64,000 nt of DNA. It comes from Siderastrea siderea (taxonomy: Eukaryota > Cnidaria > Anthozoa > Scleractinia > Rhizangiidae). The DNA lies in assembly GCA_964030785.1 (NCBI GenBank), contig OZ034977.1, forward strand, positions 27,493,652-27,557,651. Direction: 5' to 3'. Shown piece after piece: positions 1-11,479 of the stretch. The translations under genes were made by a program, and so were the position numbers. The notes below the pieces were generated by a model. That model worked only from the letters and a program-made list of their open reading frames with translations. It was not told where the DNA came from and did not search any database. Within the stretch, counting starts at the first letter, position 1; every line of letters begins with the position of its first letter.

Positions 1-1050
1 TTTGGCCTCCTACTACAAATACAAAACATTTCCAATTAATCTTTGAAGGGAAATTAAACAATAATACAGAAATCAATCTTGTTTGAGGAGAAACGAACTG
101 CCATACCTCTTGCATAATAATGAGTGTGAAGAAATCCAAACATGATTTAGCTCTCTATTGTTGACATTTCTTCGGTAAGGTTCACTTAAATCGGTGTCCA
201 CGATATGTTTGACTTCTCTGGGCCATTCTAAGTCCACAAAAACAATTTCCACAGCTTTTTCCTCACCATATGATTCTTAATTTGAATAATCGTGACTGGA
301 TTCTGATACATCAAAGTAAAACTACTCTTCACAGCCTCGATGCGATTGAATACTCAGAGGAAATTACAAGTCACCTTCGCCAACAAGTCATCATCTTCAA
401 AAAAGCAAAGTTTTACATCGTTTTGATCGTTTCCAGAGAAACAATCTCACGAGGTAGCATCTGTTAGAGCTTCCATTTTTAAATTGCCACGTCAAAAATC
501 ATTATAGCCGAAAAAATCTCCCAAAACTCGTCCAAATGCAAGGCAAATCGAGCAAATGTTGATGAAACTAAGAAACTACTTCATGTAAATTACAATTAAA
601 TGTGATAGTAGTACACAAGCCCTAAGATCTTTCTTCCAGGGCCGTCGGAAAGGGTCCTGTATACAACTACGCATATATGCGGAGTTGGTATGCAAAGGGT
701 TAAAATTAAATTAAGCTTGAAAACTGTGTTTGTTTTAGGAACAAACACAGCGTTCCAGTTTTAGCCTGGAAAAGAAATTGATTTTCACGTTATTCTATTA
801 TTTTGTCGGTACCCGTCGTTTGGAAAAAACTTATTTTGATGCACCGAATGAGTTTATTTTGTTTCATTAGGCAATTTTGGGTTGAAAAGCGGCGATTCAA
901 ACATTTCGCTGCAAAACCAAAACTGTTTTCGTAAGCAAGTATCGCGCATACAAATCTTCACGACGAGTAAGAATTTCTATTTTGATCAACAGAAATTATT
1001 GCTCTGGCTTTTTGCTTTTTCGCAAAAAAAAAATATGGATGGCTATAGAA
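1..1050. other. Gene-free stretch
   Basis: I see no coding region here; open frames are short and interrupted. The only structure is a pair of neighbouring palindromes at 664-750, listed separately. Confidence 0.6.
664..750. repeat. Two adjacent short palindromes
   Basis: At 664-687 an imperfect 24-bp palindrome is centred on the perfect 12-mer CGCATATATGCG (670-681). At 724-734 and 740-750, CTGTGTTTGTT and AACAAACACAG form 11-bp inverted arms around a 5-nt loop. No gene is next to them. They may be remnants of a foldback repeat. Confidence 0.6.
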
Positions 1051-1226
1051 AACTAAATTCGATTTTGAGACGACATTAGGGCTTTATGATGACGGCTAGT
1101 CGGGAGAATATATATATTCTGTATTGGCTTCGTCACTTCGTGACTCCGCCTATTACGGAATATATTTTCTCCCAACTAGCCGTCGTTATAAAGCCGTAAT
1201 GTCGTCTCAAAATCGAATTTATTTTA
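1050..1226. repeat. Foldback element with ~70-bp inverted arms
   Basis: The left arm (about 1050-1119) and right arm (1158-1226) are inverted copies with only a few mismatches; both contain AATTCGATTTTGAGACGACA in the same order from the outside. The loop holds a second small inverted repeat (GTCAC, TTC, GTGAC). It has the form of a non-coding MITE or foldback. I found no convincing target-site duplication. Confidence 0.75.
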
Positions 1227-1433
1227 TAGTAATTTATTACAGTTCAATGCAACTGAATTTGACCTCCAATTGTCACGTCGCCAGCGCGGGGCGAAAATCG
1301 CATGTGTAGCCAACCCTCAAACAGGCGATGCTACAGTTGAAAAAATGCAGAAAAAAAATCGCGAGAAATTCAATGAGCTGAATTTTTTGTCACAAAATCA
1401 CAGACAAAAAATCGCTCGTGTAGCCGCGGCTTC

Positions 1434-1606
1434 ATGAAGAATGATGCAAAACATCTTGTGAGACTTGGAGATCTCACGCGGTTGTTTTTGAAGAGCAAAG
1501 CGATTCAAAAACAATCACGTGAGATCTCCAAATTCGTCAGCGGAGATCAAAACATAGCCTGGCTACTTCCCATTGGTCATCGTGAATTATTAAAAACTGG
1601 ACTAGG
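1434..1606. repeat. Dispersed hairpin repeat, copy 1
   Basis: This stretch is closely similar to 5043-5205 in the same orientation. It contains an internal inverted repeat: TTGGAGATCTCACG near 1461 pairs with the CGTGAGATCTCCAA segment near 1518, with TTTTTGAA/TTCAAAAA inside. Two copies in one window mark it as a dispersed repeat. Confidence 0.7.
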
Positions 1607-1689
1607 TATATTGGATTTCTAGCATTTTGATTGGCTGAACGGAGCTAGGCTATCAGCTCATTTACCTGATGCGACCAAATATGGTCAAT

Positions 1690-2965
1690 GAACACTGAAC
1701 AACAAAGTCAGCTGAAAGTTTTTCCATGCGAGCATCCCGGCGAGAAAAATGGACGAGAAAAATCACCTGGCAGTGAATTTAAATCAAGCAGAAATTCTAA
1801 CAGCGTCACCAACAAGCATCACCAACAACGTCGTCTAACGCAAGTCAAAATTTGGTTCAAGAAACTGTGCAGAAATAGAAATTTACGCATAAAAGCGTTG
1901 TGTTTAAGTTATAATTAATTTCTTTCATCGATCGTCACGTCGATCATTGAAATTGAACAAACGACAGGTTTTATCAGGAAGGCTTTCCACTTAAAAGTAT
2001 CAAGACAAGACATAAAATAAAACACAGTGAAATGGGGCAGGAGCATTTAATAAAAACTATCACACATTTTCACGGTGAGTCGGTGCGGAAATCATGAAGC
2101 GGTCTAAACAAGTAGTACAGCTACAAACTACCAAGAAGGAAGGAAAGGCGAGATTTTTTTCGGCTTTAACACGCAAAATTGACACTGGTTTACCTGCACT
2201 CGTTGTAGCTCTGTGTGTCAACAGGTCCAAATGCTCAGCTAGAAAGCGGATGCCATGTAAACGGAGTTGAATCGCTTTTCCAGTTGTTTGAATGTTGTTT
2301 TTACCATTCCGTCGGCAACCTCTAAACTGAGAACAACTGCATTTTGCGCTTTGCGTTTAACAAACCATGATGGTGAATTCCAATGTTCCTCGCTACAGTA
2401 ATCTTGCTTCTGAGCTGCATAGAAATTACCTCTTCAAGTTCAAATTTGTTCTGTCTTCAGTTCGATCAAACACGCACATGATGGCTCCTTTGTGCGAACA
2501 GATTACAAACTTGTTCAGTTTCAACTCCAGCAGCTAATATGGTAAAATTGTACAGCTTCAATCCACTTTAAACGATGCTTCAGGAAAAATCAAACATGTA
2601 CCATATTTCAGAGCCAGTAATTAGAAGCTTTTTTTCCAAAACTTGACGGGCTAAGTGCTTTGTTCACTTTCGAGCAGTTTTCAATGATTCATTCAGCTGT
2701 GCAATGAAACCGGCTGCAACACTTCGCACGGTTTTGGTGCCTTTTCCGTTCAGTCATGTGATCGATTATTATGTTCCGTTTAAATTTCTTTTCTCATTTT
2801 TTCCGTTCTTTCTTGATTTTTTTTAAAATAGTGGTTAAGTATTTAATAAAACAATTATTCTACTCGGGCTTGCTGGCTTTCAAATGATTATAACCAACTC
2901 GGCGCTACGCGCCTCGTTGGTTATCTATCATTCGATATCCAGCGCGCCCTCGTAGAATAATTGTT
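1690..2965 (+). repeat. Dispersed ~1.2-kb repeat family, copy 1
   Basis: This block is similar, with indels, to 57,810-59,010 and partly to 46,780-47,410, all in the same orientation. Shared segments include GAGAAAAATGGACGA near 1743/57831 and the stretch around the cytosine-rich GGCGCC/GTGCCTTTT region near 2740. The end (about 2850-2965) is a hairpin: AACAATTATTCTACTCGGGC on the left and its near complement ending at about 2963, enclosing an inner inverted repeat around the GGCGCTACGCGCC motif. No intact long frame is present, so it looks like a non-autonomous or badly decayed element. Confidence 0.65.
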
Positions 2966-3165
2966 AATTATTGCGGAGCACTTTGTTCATTATTATGACT
3001 ATTTTTTAACTTCTTCTTATCATTATTTTTTGGGGACAAGCCTTTTGTTGTCCTTAGTTGTTGCTGTGCTCCCTATAAATGATAAGTTGACTAGGGCTAA
3101 GAAACCTCTTGGGCCGCGCCTTTTTTGGCGATTTTAATTTGAAAGGTTGCAGTCTGTATCTGATC

Positions 3166-3616
3166 GTAACTTCGTGACGAACGTGGCCACGTTCATGGCA
3201 TGGGTAGACAAATTTCATGAGTATTGGAATAGCAAAAAATTCGGCTATGAAAGAGGGAAAGGAAAAGAGATAAAAGAGGTAACTTCGTGACGAACGTGGC
3301 CACGCTCATGGCATGGGTAGACAAGTTTCATGAGTATTGGAATAGCAAAAATTCGGCTATGAAAGAGGGAAAGGAAAAGAGATAAAAGACGTAACTTCGT
3401 GACGAACGTGGCCACGTTCATGGCATGGGTAGACAAATTTCATGAGTATTGGAATAGCAAAAAATTCGGCTATGAAAGAGGGAAAGGAAAAGAGATAAAA
3501 GACGTAACTTCGTGACGAACGTGGCCACGTTCATGGCATGGGTAGACAAATTTCATGAGTATTGGAATAGCAAAAAATTCGGTTATGAAAGAGGGAAAGG
3601 AAAAGAGATAAAAGAC
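3166..3616 (+). repeat. 113-bp tandem repeat, four units
   Basis: Units begin at GTAACTTCGTGACGAACGTGG at 3166, 3279, 3391 and 3504 (periods 113, 112 and 113; the one-base difference is in an A run). Units are nearly identical, so the expansion is recent. The paralogous block has a single diverged unit at about 5402. Short open frames across it on the minus strand merely repeat the unit and are not genes. Confidence 0.92.
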
Positions 3617-3625
3617 GAACCTCAG

Positions 3626-4021
3626 AGGGGAAGTGTCACGGGGATTTTCCTCGCGTTTCGTCAAAACTTCGCTGCATGAAATTGAGATTAAATGCCTTCA
3701 CTCGCACACAAAATGCTCCTGGAACATCAAGAGGGAGATATCAAGTGAATTTTTGCAAGGAGAGCAAACCATAATAAGTTTCCAATGATTTTTGCAAGAT
3801 ACAAGCACAGAACTTGAAAACGTTCGCCAGACGTTTTCAAAATGTAATCCACTTCCATCTTGGCCATCCGTGGCCAAAGACACTTAGTAATAGCTTCACT
3901 GAATTAGTATGGTGTCTGAACAAGAAAATGACCAATATTTTTAGGCTTTCATATATGTTAATGTGACTATTGACTTTTTAGTGGGGTCAAACGCGAGCAA
4001 AATACTCGTGATACTGCCCCT
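3626..4021. mobile_element. TTAA-targeted MITE (piggyBac-like), 396 bp
   Basis: The block is absent from the paralogous copy, where the site reads ACCTTAAGGGACTT (TTAA at 5534-5537). Here TTAA stands on the right (4022-4025) and TCAG, a mutated remnant, on the left (3622-3625). The termini are inverted: AGGGGAAGTGTCACG on the left against AGGGGCAGTATCACG on the right complement. TTAA duplications are typical of piggyBac-class elements. No transposase is encoded. Confidence 0.7.
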
Positions 4022-5042
4022 TTAAGGGACTTCGGTTCACACAGGCACCCATTTATGGACTCCATTGTCCTTCCAGTTAAAAAATGCCTCATTTTGATGT
4101 TTTTCGGTTTTTAGGTGGTAAATGGCTGGAGACTAGGGTGCAGTCCCCAAGTATCATAAAGAATGAGTAAACATGGATCCAAGTCAATGTGGCGAACTCA
4201 CTTGTCCCTTTCCTAATCATTTGAGACGTCCTCTTTTCTCCCCAAACTAACTGTTTATAATGTGATTTTGTGTGGTAAACATTGCTTACACACATGACAT
4301 AAACGTACTAAGTGAGTTTACGTCATATACACAGGTAATGTATCTCTTTCTCCTACTAGATGATAAACGGAAATATATCAGACTTGACATGATTTATGGA
4401 GCTTGCATTAATCTCCCACACCCTCTGAAAAACGAGGATGAATGCATATTGCAGGACGCACTCGGCCCCTTCACTCAAAGGGTGTGTGGAGGCTACTAAG
4501 ATGCGGTCCTGAGTGCATCTTGTAGGAAATTAAAGATCTTCTGTGCTCCCTTTTTAAGTAAAAACTGCACCATTGGTTGAGAAAAAGCAACTTATGGTGC
4601 AGCTTGAACCACGTCTATCCTCCCTGATTACCAGTCCCAACTTGTTTTTTATCCTGACCTTTTCCCAGTCGTTTTTGAAAACTTAAACCTCCCCGTGGCC
4701 AACGAACTCACGTTTCTTTTGACAGAAAAGGACAGGTCTCTTATCAATGTTTAGCTGAATGCCGTTTTTCTCTTCCTTCTTAGAGTAATCAGACTCATCA
4801 GAAACTTCATATAATGCGAGAGTTACAAAATCAATTAACAAACAACGTGCTCATGTATTGTGTTAAATGGGGCAAGCAGATCAAGTAATTAAAGCTTAAC
4901 GTTAAGTTGTGTTCTCTAAATATTCTTATTCATATTTTCATTATTTCGAAACAGGGGTGTTGTCCCTAATATTCATACACGACTACAGCAAAAGTTTGGA
5001 AAAAAATCTGAACGTGGGAAGATTTTGGGCGCGAACGTCCTA

Positions 5043-5205
5043 AAAGAACGCATGCTGAACATCTTGTGTGACTTGGAGATTTCACGTGTTTGTTTTTAAA
5101 GAGCAAAGCGATTTAAAAATAACCACGTGAGATCTCCAAATTCGTCAGCGGAGATCAAAACATAGCCAAGCTACTTCCCATTGGTTATCGTGAATTATTG
5201 AGCTC
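5043..5205. repeat. Dispersed hairpin repeat, copy 2
   Basis: Second copy of the repeat at 1434-1606, sharing the segment AAATTCGTCAGCGGAGATCA and the internal inverted arms. It lies directly before the right copy of the segmental duplication. Confidence 0.7.
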
Positions 5206-5211
5206 TTTGAT

Positions 5212-6235
5212 TGTTATTATTACTATTTCTTAACTTCCTCTTATCATTATATTTTGGGGACAAGTCTTTTGTTGTCCTTAGTTGTTGCTGTGCTCCCAAT
5301 AAACGATAAGCGACGTTGTAAATTGACTAAGGCTGAGAACCCTCTTGGGCCGCACCTTTTTTGATGATTTTATTTTGAAAGGTTGCAGTCTGTATCTGAT
5401 AGTAACTTCGTGACGAAAGTAGCCACGTTCATGACCATTAAATACGCATGGGTGGACAACTGCCATGAGTATTGGAATAGAAAGAAATTCGGCTACCAAA
5501 AAGAGAGGAAGGAAAAGAGATAAAAGACAAACCTTAAGGGACTTAGGTTCAAACAGGCACCCATTTGTGGGTTCATTACCATATCGGACTCCATTGTCCT
5601 TCCAGTTAAAAATGCATCATTTTCATGTTTTTCGGTTGTTCGGTGGAAAATGGCTAGAGTCCTTAAAGAATAGGGTGCCGTCCCTAATTATAGTGAAAAA
5701 GTGTTAAGATAATGCCCACCTATAAAAAGAATGAGTAAACATGCACCCAACTCCATGTGACGAACCCTTTCCTAGTCATTTGAGACGTCATCTCTTCCTC
5801 CCAAACTAACTTTTCATAATGTAATTTTCTGTGGTAAACATTGCTTACACACATCACATAAACATACTAAGTGAGTTTACATCATATACACAGGTAATGT
5901 TTGCACTCGGCCCTTTCTTCAAAGGATATGTGGAAACTACTGATATGCGGTCCTGAGTGCATCTTGCAGGGATTTAAAGGTCTTATGTGCTTGCTTTTAA
6001 AGTGTAAACTGCATCATTGGTTGAGACAAAGCAACCCATGGTGCAGTTTGCACCTCAAAGCCCACGTCTATCCTCCTTAATAATCCGTATCAACGCTTTT
6101 TTATCCGGACCTTTCTCCAGTTTTTTTTGGTAAATTTAAAGCTCCTCCTTAGACTAAAGAGTACAGTTAGGTTTACTTGGCAGGAAAGGACTGGTCGTCT
6201 TAAATCAAAGTTCAGCTGAATGCCGTTGCCAAAAC
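5212..6235 (+). repeat. Segmental duplication, right copy
   Basis: Diverged copy of 2990-4770. It keeps one 113-bp-type unit (from 5402) carrying a short internal insertion, and the uninterrupted TTAA that serves as the empty site for the MITE in the left copy. Confidence 0.75.
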
Positions 6236-8789
6236 CATTCAGGACCGCATATCAGTATACCATCTGAACCACCAATGCCAAAGGCACGCTGTTAAGACAC
6301 AATAACCAACAGAGCCTATTTGGCAAGCTTCCCAATATGAGGAAGAGAGAAGAAAGAAAGAAGGAAACAGGACATGGCAACGCGGAGTGCACTCTCCCTA
6401 ATAATTTTCCAAGTGACCTGAACGCCCTGTAAAATAAATTAGTACTTTACATTTTGGAGTTCAGTGCATGACGTCTAGAGCATGGCTCGGACTTTGGTTC
6501 GATGCCTTTCCCCTCTCTTATATGGTTTAACGGGGAAGCCTTCAAATGACTGGTAGCCTTATTCAAGGCCCCGTAAGTTTTTTTGAGAAGCTACAGATCA
6601 TCATGAAACATCCCTTGGGGTTTGGTATTCTATTCTTTACAAGAGGTATTATTTTTTTTGCCCTTAGATGAATATAGAAATAGGGCAGAGAAATAAGATT
6701 TAATTTCGTTTCAAGTTCTTCACATTCTCTCCAATTAAAAAACACTGCTACTGAATTTGACCTGATGAAGTTTGGTAAGCTGCCCACCTTCCATCCCTTC
6801 TAAAGAACGGTGCTGAACGCATGTTGTTAGAACTGGAGAAGTACAGTCGTTTGTTTCAACTTCAACTTGAATAACACAGGATTCAAATCAATAAACATTT
6901 GCCTCAATACTGTAATATGTAGGAATCAAGTAACCTTAAACAGCGAAGAAGGGCATAAGATAACTATTGAAGCTACAATGAGTCCAATACTACCTGAAAT
7001 AAACTTGTCTGAGCCTTCCTCGTAGCCAAAAGCGTCATTCAGTGATTTTGCAATTTCTTCTTTGGCTATATTCCCCTTGTTTTTGTCGTGATAGTCTTTA
7101 CCGCCCTGGTCAAATTAACAGTGATATTCCGCCTACGCCGCTGTTTTTAAGAGAGAAATCTCTTTTTTCCTCAAAAGATCTTGTTTTTCGACTTGTAGCT
7201 TTGCTTTTACTGCTTTCCACGTCCTCCATTCTTTCTTTTTTTGGCGCTATTAGGAGGGCAAAAAAACCATCTCTTCCCCTCTTCAAACTCAGATTTTTGA
7301 CGAATAATATTACGTACCACATACTTTTTTCTGGGTTAAATTTGATAACTTTTTATCTGATAAAAAGTATGTCGGATAAATTTAATTAGAGCTCGTAAAT
7401 AAATGAGCTGAAATTGCTGAAATTGCTTTGAACATATATTTAAACATTGTCCCACAAGTTTTAATAATTTGCATTGCCCTGAAGTGCTTCATATTGTTAC
7501 GTGAAGCTTCGAGATTTGCCTTACATTTTGAGCTGCACAGGCGATATTTTGAGCGAACTCAGTTATTATCGATTTTCTTAAAAATAAACCGATATTCAGC
7601 CAAACGAACAATGCATGATTTGTTTCACATTAAGGTCTACCTAACATGAATATGAATGGAATTGATTTTTGAGCTGTTGCCACCAAATGTTCGACCGTTG
7701 GTAACATTCGCTCTGAAATGTTTTACCCGTAATTTAAAGTCGAACTAATCAAGAGGAACAAATAAGATATGGAGACGTTAACGAAGCCTTAAATGCAGCA
7801 CTAACACAATAACGTTACAAAGTCGTGGAAACGGAGAATTAAACACAAATGAAACGATTTCTGTACCCTATCCTAATTTCACTACAGTAGGGATGAAGAT
7901 GTTGACGCTACGTTGCAAATGCACCATGTCTGAGGGAATCTCACCTCTCTTTCCTTCGATCCCGGTTTCTCCACCGGATACATGGCCATTTGAGCAGTCA
8001 TGTTGCCTGGAAGGCCATTCGACTACGTGATGACCATCGTCGATCTTTTTTGGCAGTTCAAACATCTAACTGAAATGTTATTATTTTTCCCCAACCCCAA
8101 AAAGCAGCAAGGCATGACAAGGATTAGCGGCGTTGCGTTGTGAAGCATAATTATGTACTTACGATTGAGGGGAATCTGGGATCTAACCTCTTTCTCCGCT
8201 CGGTACGTGGCTGTTTGGGTGTTCATGTTCCTGGAATGCTGTTCGTCTAACTGAGCACCAATTTCGATTCTCGAAGGATCAAAGTGGGCTCAGATAAGCC
8301 ATTAATCTGGTTGTCGATACTTTCTTCATAGAAATTGGAGGTAGTGACTCAAGGACGCCGCTTATATCAATATCGTTTTGAGTCCATTGGTAGTTGAACC
8401 AGTGGTTGTCGATCGCCTTAAGTAATGGCTTTTTTTTCTTGCTTTGTAGGCATCCGGTGCTTTAAAGATCAGTGGGTAGTATTGATCAGTTTTGTTAGTT
8501 GGCTCTTTTTCTATCCTCCAAAAAAATTTTTTATGACTACCCCTTGTGTCTGCAAATTAAGGGAAACAAAAAAATGAAAAAAATTTCTAGTGGTTTTCCA
8601 CCTAATAACGCACACAGCTGTGCCAAGGATATTTTTATTGACAGTAATAATGAAGCGCCAGCACCACTGCAGGTAAAATGCAATAGAATCTAAACGAGCT
8701 GATTCGTTATTTTAGTTCGTAGATGTCCAGCAGTACTCACCTTTTTGTACAAACTGTAACAGTTTATAGTTTTGAAATGTTTGGAAATG
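6236..8789. other. Gene-poor stretch with a possible duplicated exon pair
   Basis: I see no supported gene. On the minus strand, 7930-8060 and 8165-8280 resemble each other and each is followed by a donor-like site (GTGAGA, GTAAGTA), which could mean two related small exons of an unplaced gene. The rest has only short frames and T-rich tracts. Confidence 0.4.
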
Positions 8790-8958
8790 TATACCTAATT
8801 CAATAACGGTTGCTTTGGCAATTGGTCATTGGCAATTGGACATTGGGCATTTGGGCATACGGAACACAATGCAATGCTTTGCTTGAGTGACCGCAAACAA
8901 TAGCTTCCCAATGCCCAATTGCCCAATGCCCAAAGCAACCTTTATTAAATTAGGTATA
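8790..8958. mobile_element. Palindromic MITE, 169 bp
   Basis: Inverted termini are TATACCTAATTCAATAACGG on the left and the complement of TTTATTAAATTAGGTATA on the right, followed inward by GTTGCTTTGG/CCAAAGCAAC. The interior repeats CAATTGG/CATTGGGCA motifs and their complements, so most of the element can fold back on itself. Confidence 0.75.
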
Positions 8959-9434
8959 TGAATTTGTCGAAAGGTTTGTGTTTACGTTAAAGGTTGTGGG
9001 TAATATTTTCATTTAACCTAGAATATGTCTTGCAATGTTTCACGCCCTGTTGGCCTTGTTGTTGAGTTATGGATGCGTGATGTACGGTGTCACCGCCAGC
9101 GAGAACAGTTCAGTTACCGGTTGATGTGCTTTCCTCAGGGTTTCTTGACGTAACTACACAATTTGAGGGCCTGGTTCGTCAAATAACGGACAGTCTCTGT
9201 GAAGGTGATACCCAAACATCAACTCGCATATTCGTACATTTTTCGTTCTAATTGTGGTAATGCTGGGCACAAACAACTTCAAATAAATACTCACGTTGTC
9301 GAAGAAGGCGAAAACGGATCCCATCACAATAGAAACGGCAAACGGCAGATGGCAAACGTAAAAAAGTGGCGGGTAAATAATGATCACGTGATATTTCTGC
9401 CGTTCTCGTTCGCCATGAACGTACAGTTGTGTGT

Positions 9435-9740
9435 GAAAAGGCCCCCGCAAACGAGGAAACATTGTTGCAGAAAATTGTTTCGTTGCCTTGGACACCAAGA
9501 AACATTTCACCGAAACTACTTTTTCGCACGTTCAGTTTAGGAAGTGCGACCCCAATACCTTGCGACCTTGGAATCTGGTCAACACTGTTTCCTTGGCGCG
9601 TTAACGGGGAAACATTTGTTGCCAAACAAAATGTTCCTAAAAAAACTCAGAAGCATTATTTGTTTCTTGGAAACAAAAGATGCTTCCTCAACGAGTGTCT
9701 CGTGTGCGCGCAAACGGGGAAACCGTTTGCGGGGCCTTAA
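9435..9740. mobile_element. Foldback MITE with GCAAACGAGGAAACA ends, copy 1
   Basis: The left end reads AAGGCCCCCGCAAACGAGGA and the right end (about 9710-9738) is its inverted counterpart (CGTTTGCGGGGCCTT). The interior is a degenerate alternation of GGAAACA and TGTTTCC motifs. Long open frames crossing it in all phases are a by-product of the repeat and not genes. Confidence 0.65.
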
Positions 9741-9792
9741 TGCTAAAGCTCTCCATGGTCTTTCAGCACAATACTGAACGCAAAACCGCTTT

Positions 9793-10172
9793 TAAGGTCC
9801 CCGCAAACGAGGAAACATTGCTCCCAAGAATTTTTCTTGGGCCTGAAACGAGTGGGAAACAATGTTTTCTTGCCATGCAAACCAAGAAACATTTCACTGG
9901 AAAGGAACGTTTGCGCATGCTCAAGGAAAATCAGCTCACACGACCACAGAATCTAATCAGCATTATTTCCTCGGCGAGCAAACGGGGGAACATTTGTTGT
10001 GGAAACAAAATGTTTCTGAGAAAAGTCACAACAATTTTGTTTGTCGGAAACAAACAAATGTTTCCGCAACAAATCTTTCTTTCGCGGGCAAACGAGGAAC
10101 CATTGAAAGAAACATGTTTCCTCAACAACGTTACCACAACAATGTTTCCTCTTTTGCGGAGGCCTTTACACT
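9793..10172. mobile_element. Foldback MITE with GCAAACGAGGAAACA ends, copy 2
   Basis: Starts AAGGTCCCCGCAAACGAGGA and ends with the inverted CCTCTTTTGCGGAGGCCTT (about 10148-10166). Same family as the element at 9435-9740, about 50 bp away in tandem. Confidence 0.65.
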
Positions 10173-10389
10173 TAAAGCTGGAAAGCTCCTGTCCTACTCC
10201 GATACTCTACAGTGTGTTTTTCACGAGGTAGAGTCTTCCAAACATTACGTTAGGTAATTTACGTTTAGTGCAGCTTCACGTGGAAATAGTCTGGAAATAG
10301 TCTAAGGAAAAATTCTCTGATCTGGATGAAAATAGAGTTCAAGGATTTTCAAGTTTCCCCCGTCGACCTCACACCATACCATGCTAGAG

Positions 10390-11476
10390 GGCTGTGGCTA
10401 AAAGTGGGACGGGGAAGTGGGGAGGGGGACGCCGGAACGCGTGTTTGAGGACGTGGGAAGCGTAGACGCGTGGGGACCTCAGATCGGGAAAGCGGGAATG
10501 TGGGATCGGGGAAGTGGGAACGTGGGATCGGGGACGTGGGGACGTGAAAACGGGGACGTAGGGATGTGAGACCGGGGAAGGGGGTTATATAGCAGAAAAG
10601 CGGAAAAAGTGACCATAAATAGATCGAAAAAGCTGATTACTTCCAACGAAACAGCACAAACATCGACTATTTTCCTATCAATACGCCAAGACCTGTCAAA
10701 CTAAAATACCTTTTCTCCTGGACGTCGTGGGAGTTTTAACTATGCTCAATGAGATTTTCAATCCATCGAAGCCAAATTATATAAAGAGAAAGTTTTCCGA
10801 TCGGCCATGTTGATTTCCATCCTGGTAGCCTTTTCTTCTAGCCACCAGTCTCTTTATTTTGTTCACTTTTGTGCTGGCCGCTAAATTTTAAAAGATTGAC
10901 AGTGCAAAAATCCAAAGCAAACGAGCAGACACTGAAATGACATGAAGTTTAAACCGATTTATTTCTCAGAGATACCCGACAAAACTTTGTTCCAAGAGGA
11001 GGTAAATTTGGTCTTATATGCAGATACATCTTTTTCGGCAACTGCATGAAGCCATTTTTGTCACGATATTATAAAGTGGGTTTTTGTTCCCTCCAAGCCA
11101 AAAGCGTGCAAGTATTTATTATCTGCCTATGCGGATTAACAGGAAAATAGCCGACGTTTGCACCGCTTCTTTAGAAGAAATAAGCTTTTTCTATCTATTT
11201 ATAGTCACTTTTTCCCGCTTTTCTGCTATATAAACCCCCGTCCCCGAACTAACACACCTGCGTCCCCGCCTCCACGTCGCCGATCTCACGTCCCCGCGTC
11301 CCCGATCTCACGTCCCCGCGTCGCCGCGTCCCCGATCACACGTCTCCACGCATCCCCAATCTCACGTCCCCACGCATCCCCTGTCTCGCGTCCCCACGAT
11401 TCCCCGCGTGCCACGTCCCCAAAACGCGTCCCCATGTCCCCGTCCCCACGTCCCCGTCCCACTTTTAGCCACAGCC
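10390..11476. mobile_element. 1.09-kb foldback element with G-rich/C-rich minisatellite arms
   Basis: The left end GGCTGTGGCTAAAAGTGGGA is exactly inverted at the right end (11457-11476). Behind it the left arm carries a degenerate GGGACGTGGGGA-type minisatellite (10410-10580) and the right arm the complementary CGTCCCCGCGTCCCC type (11235-11460). Homology continues inward past TTATATAGCAGAAAAGCGG (10586 on) and its complement (about 11217-11236), giving arms of roughly 290 bp around a unique centre. No transposase frame is visible. The open frame at 11158-11493 is minisatellite and should not be called a gene. Confidence 0.8.
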
Positions 11477-11479
11477 ACG

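Larger units (their letters stand above)
2990..4770 (+). repeat. Segmental duplication, left copy
   Basis: This copy runs parallel to 5212-6235. The same landmarks occur in the same order: TTGGGGACAAG, then the 113-bp unit, then the GGACTCCATTGTCCTTCCAG stretch, then GCGGTCCTGAGTGCATCTTG. It is longer than the right copy mainly because it has four rather than one 113-bp unit and a ~396-bp insertion (3626-4021). Confidence 0.75.

Noticed and set aside
1780..1900. Frame containing TQVKIWFKKLCRNR, resembling homeodomain helix 3
   Set aside because: It lies in a dispersed repeat; the copy near 57,900 does not keep the segment and the rest of a homeodomain is missing. Most likely chance.
3166..3616. 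CRISPR-like array
   Set aside because: Units are contiguous 113-bp repeats without variable spacers, in a eukaryotic context.
9429..10257. Several overlapping open frames of 100-183 aa on both strands
   Set aside because: They cross palindromic GGAAACA/TGTTTCC repeats, which keep all frames open; compositions mirror the repeat.
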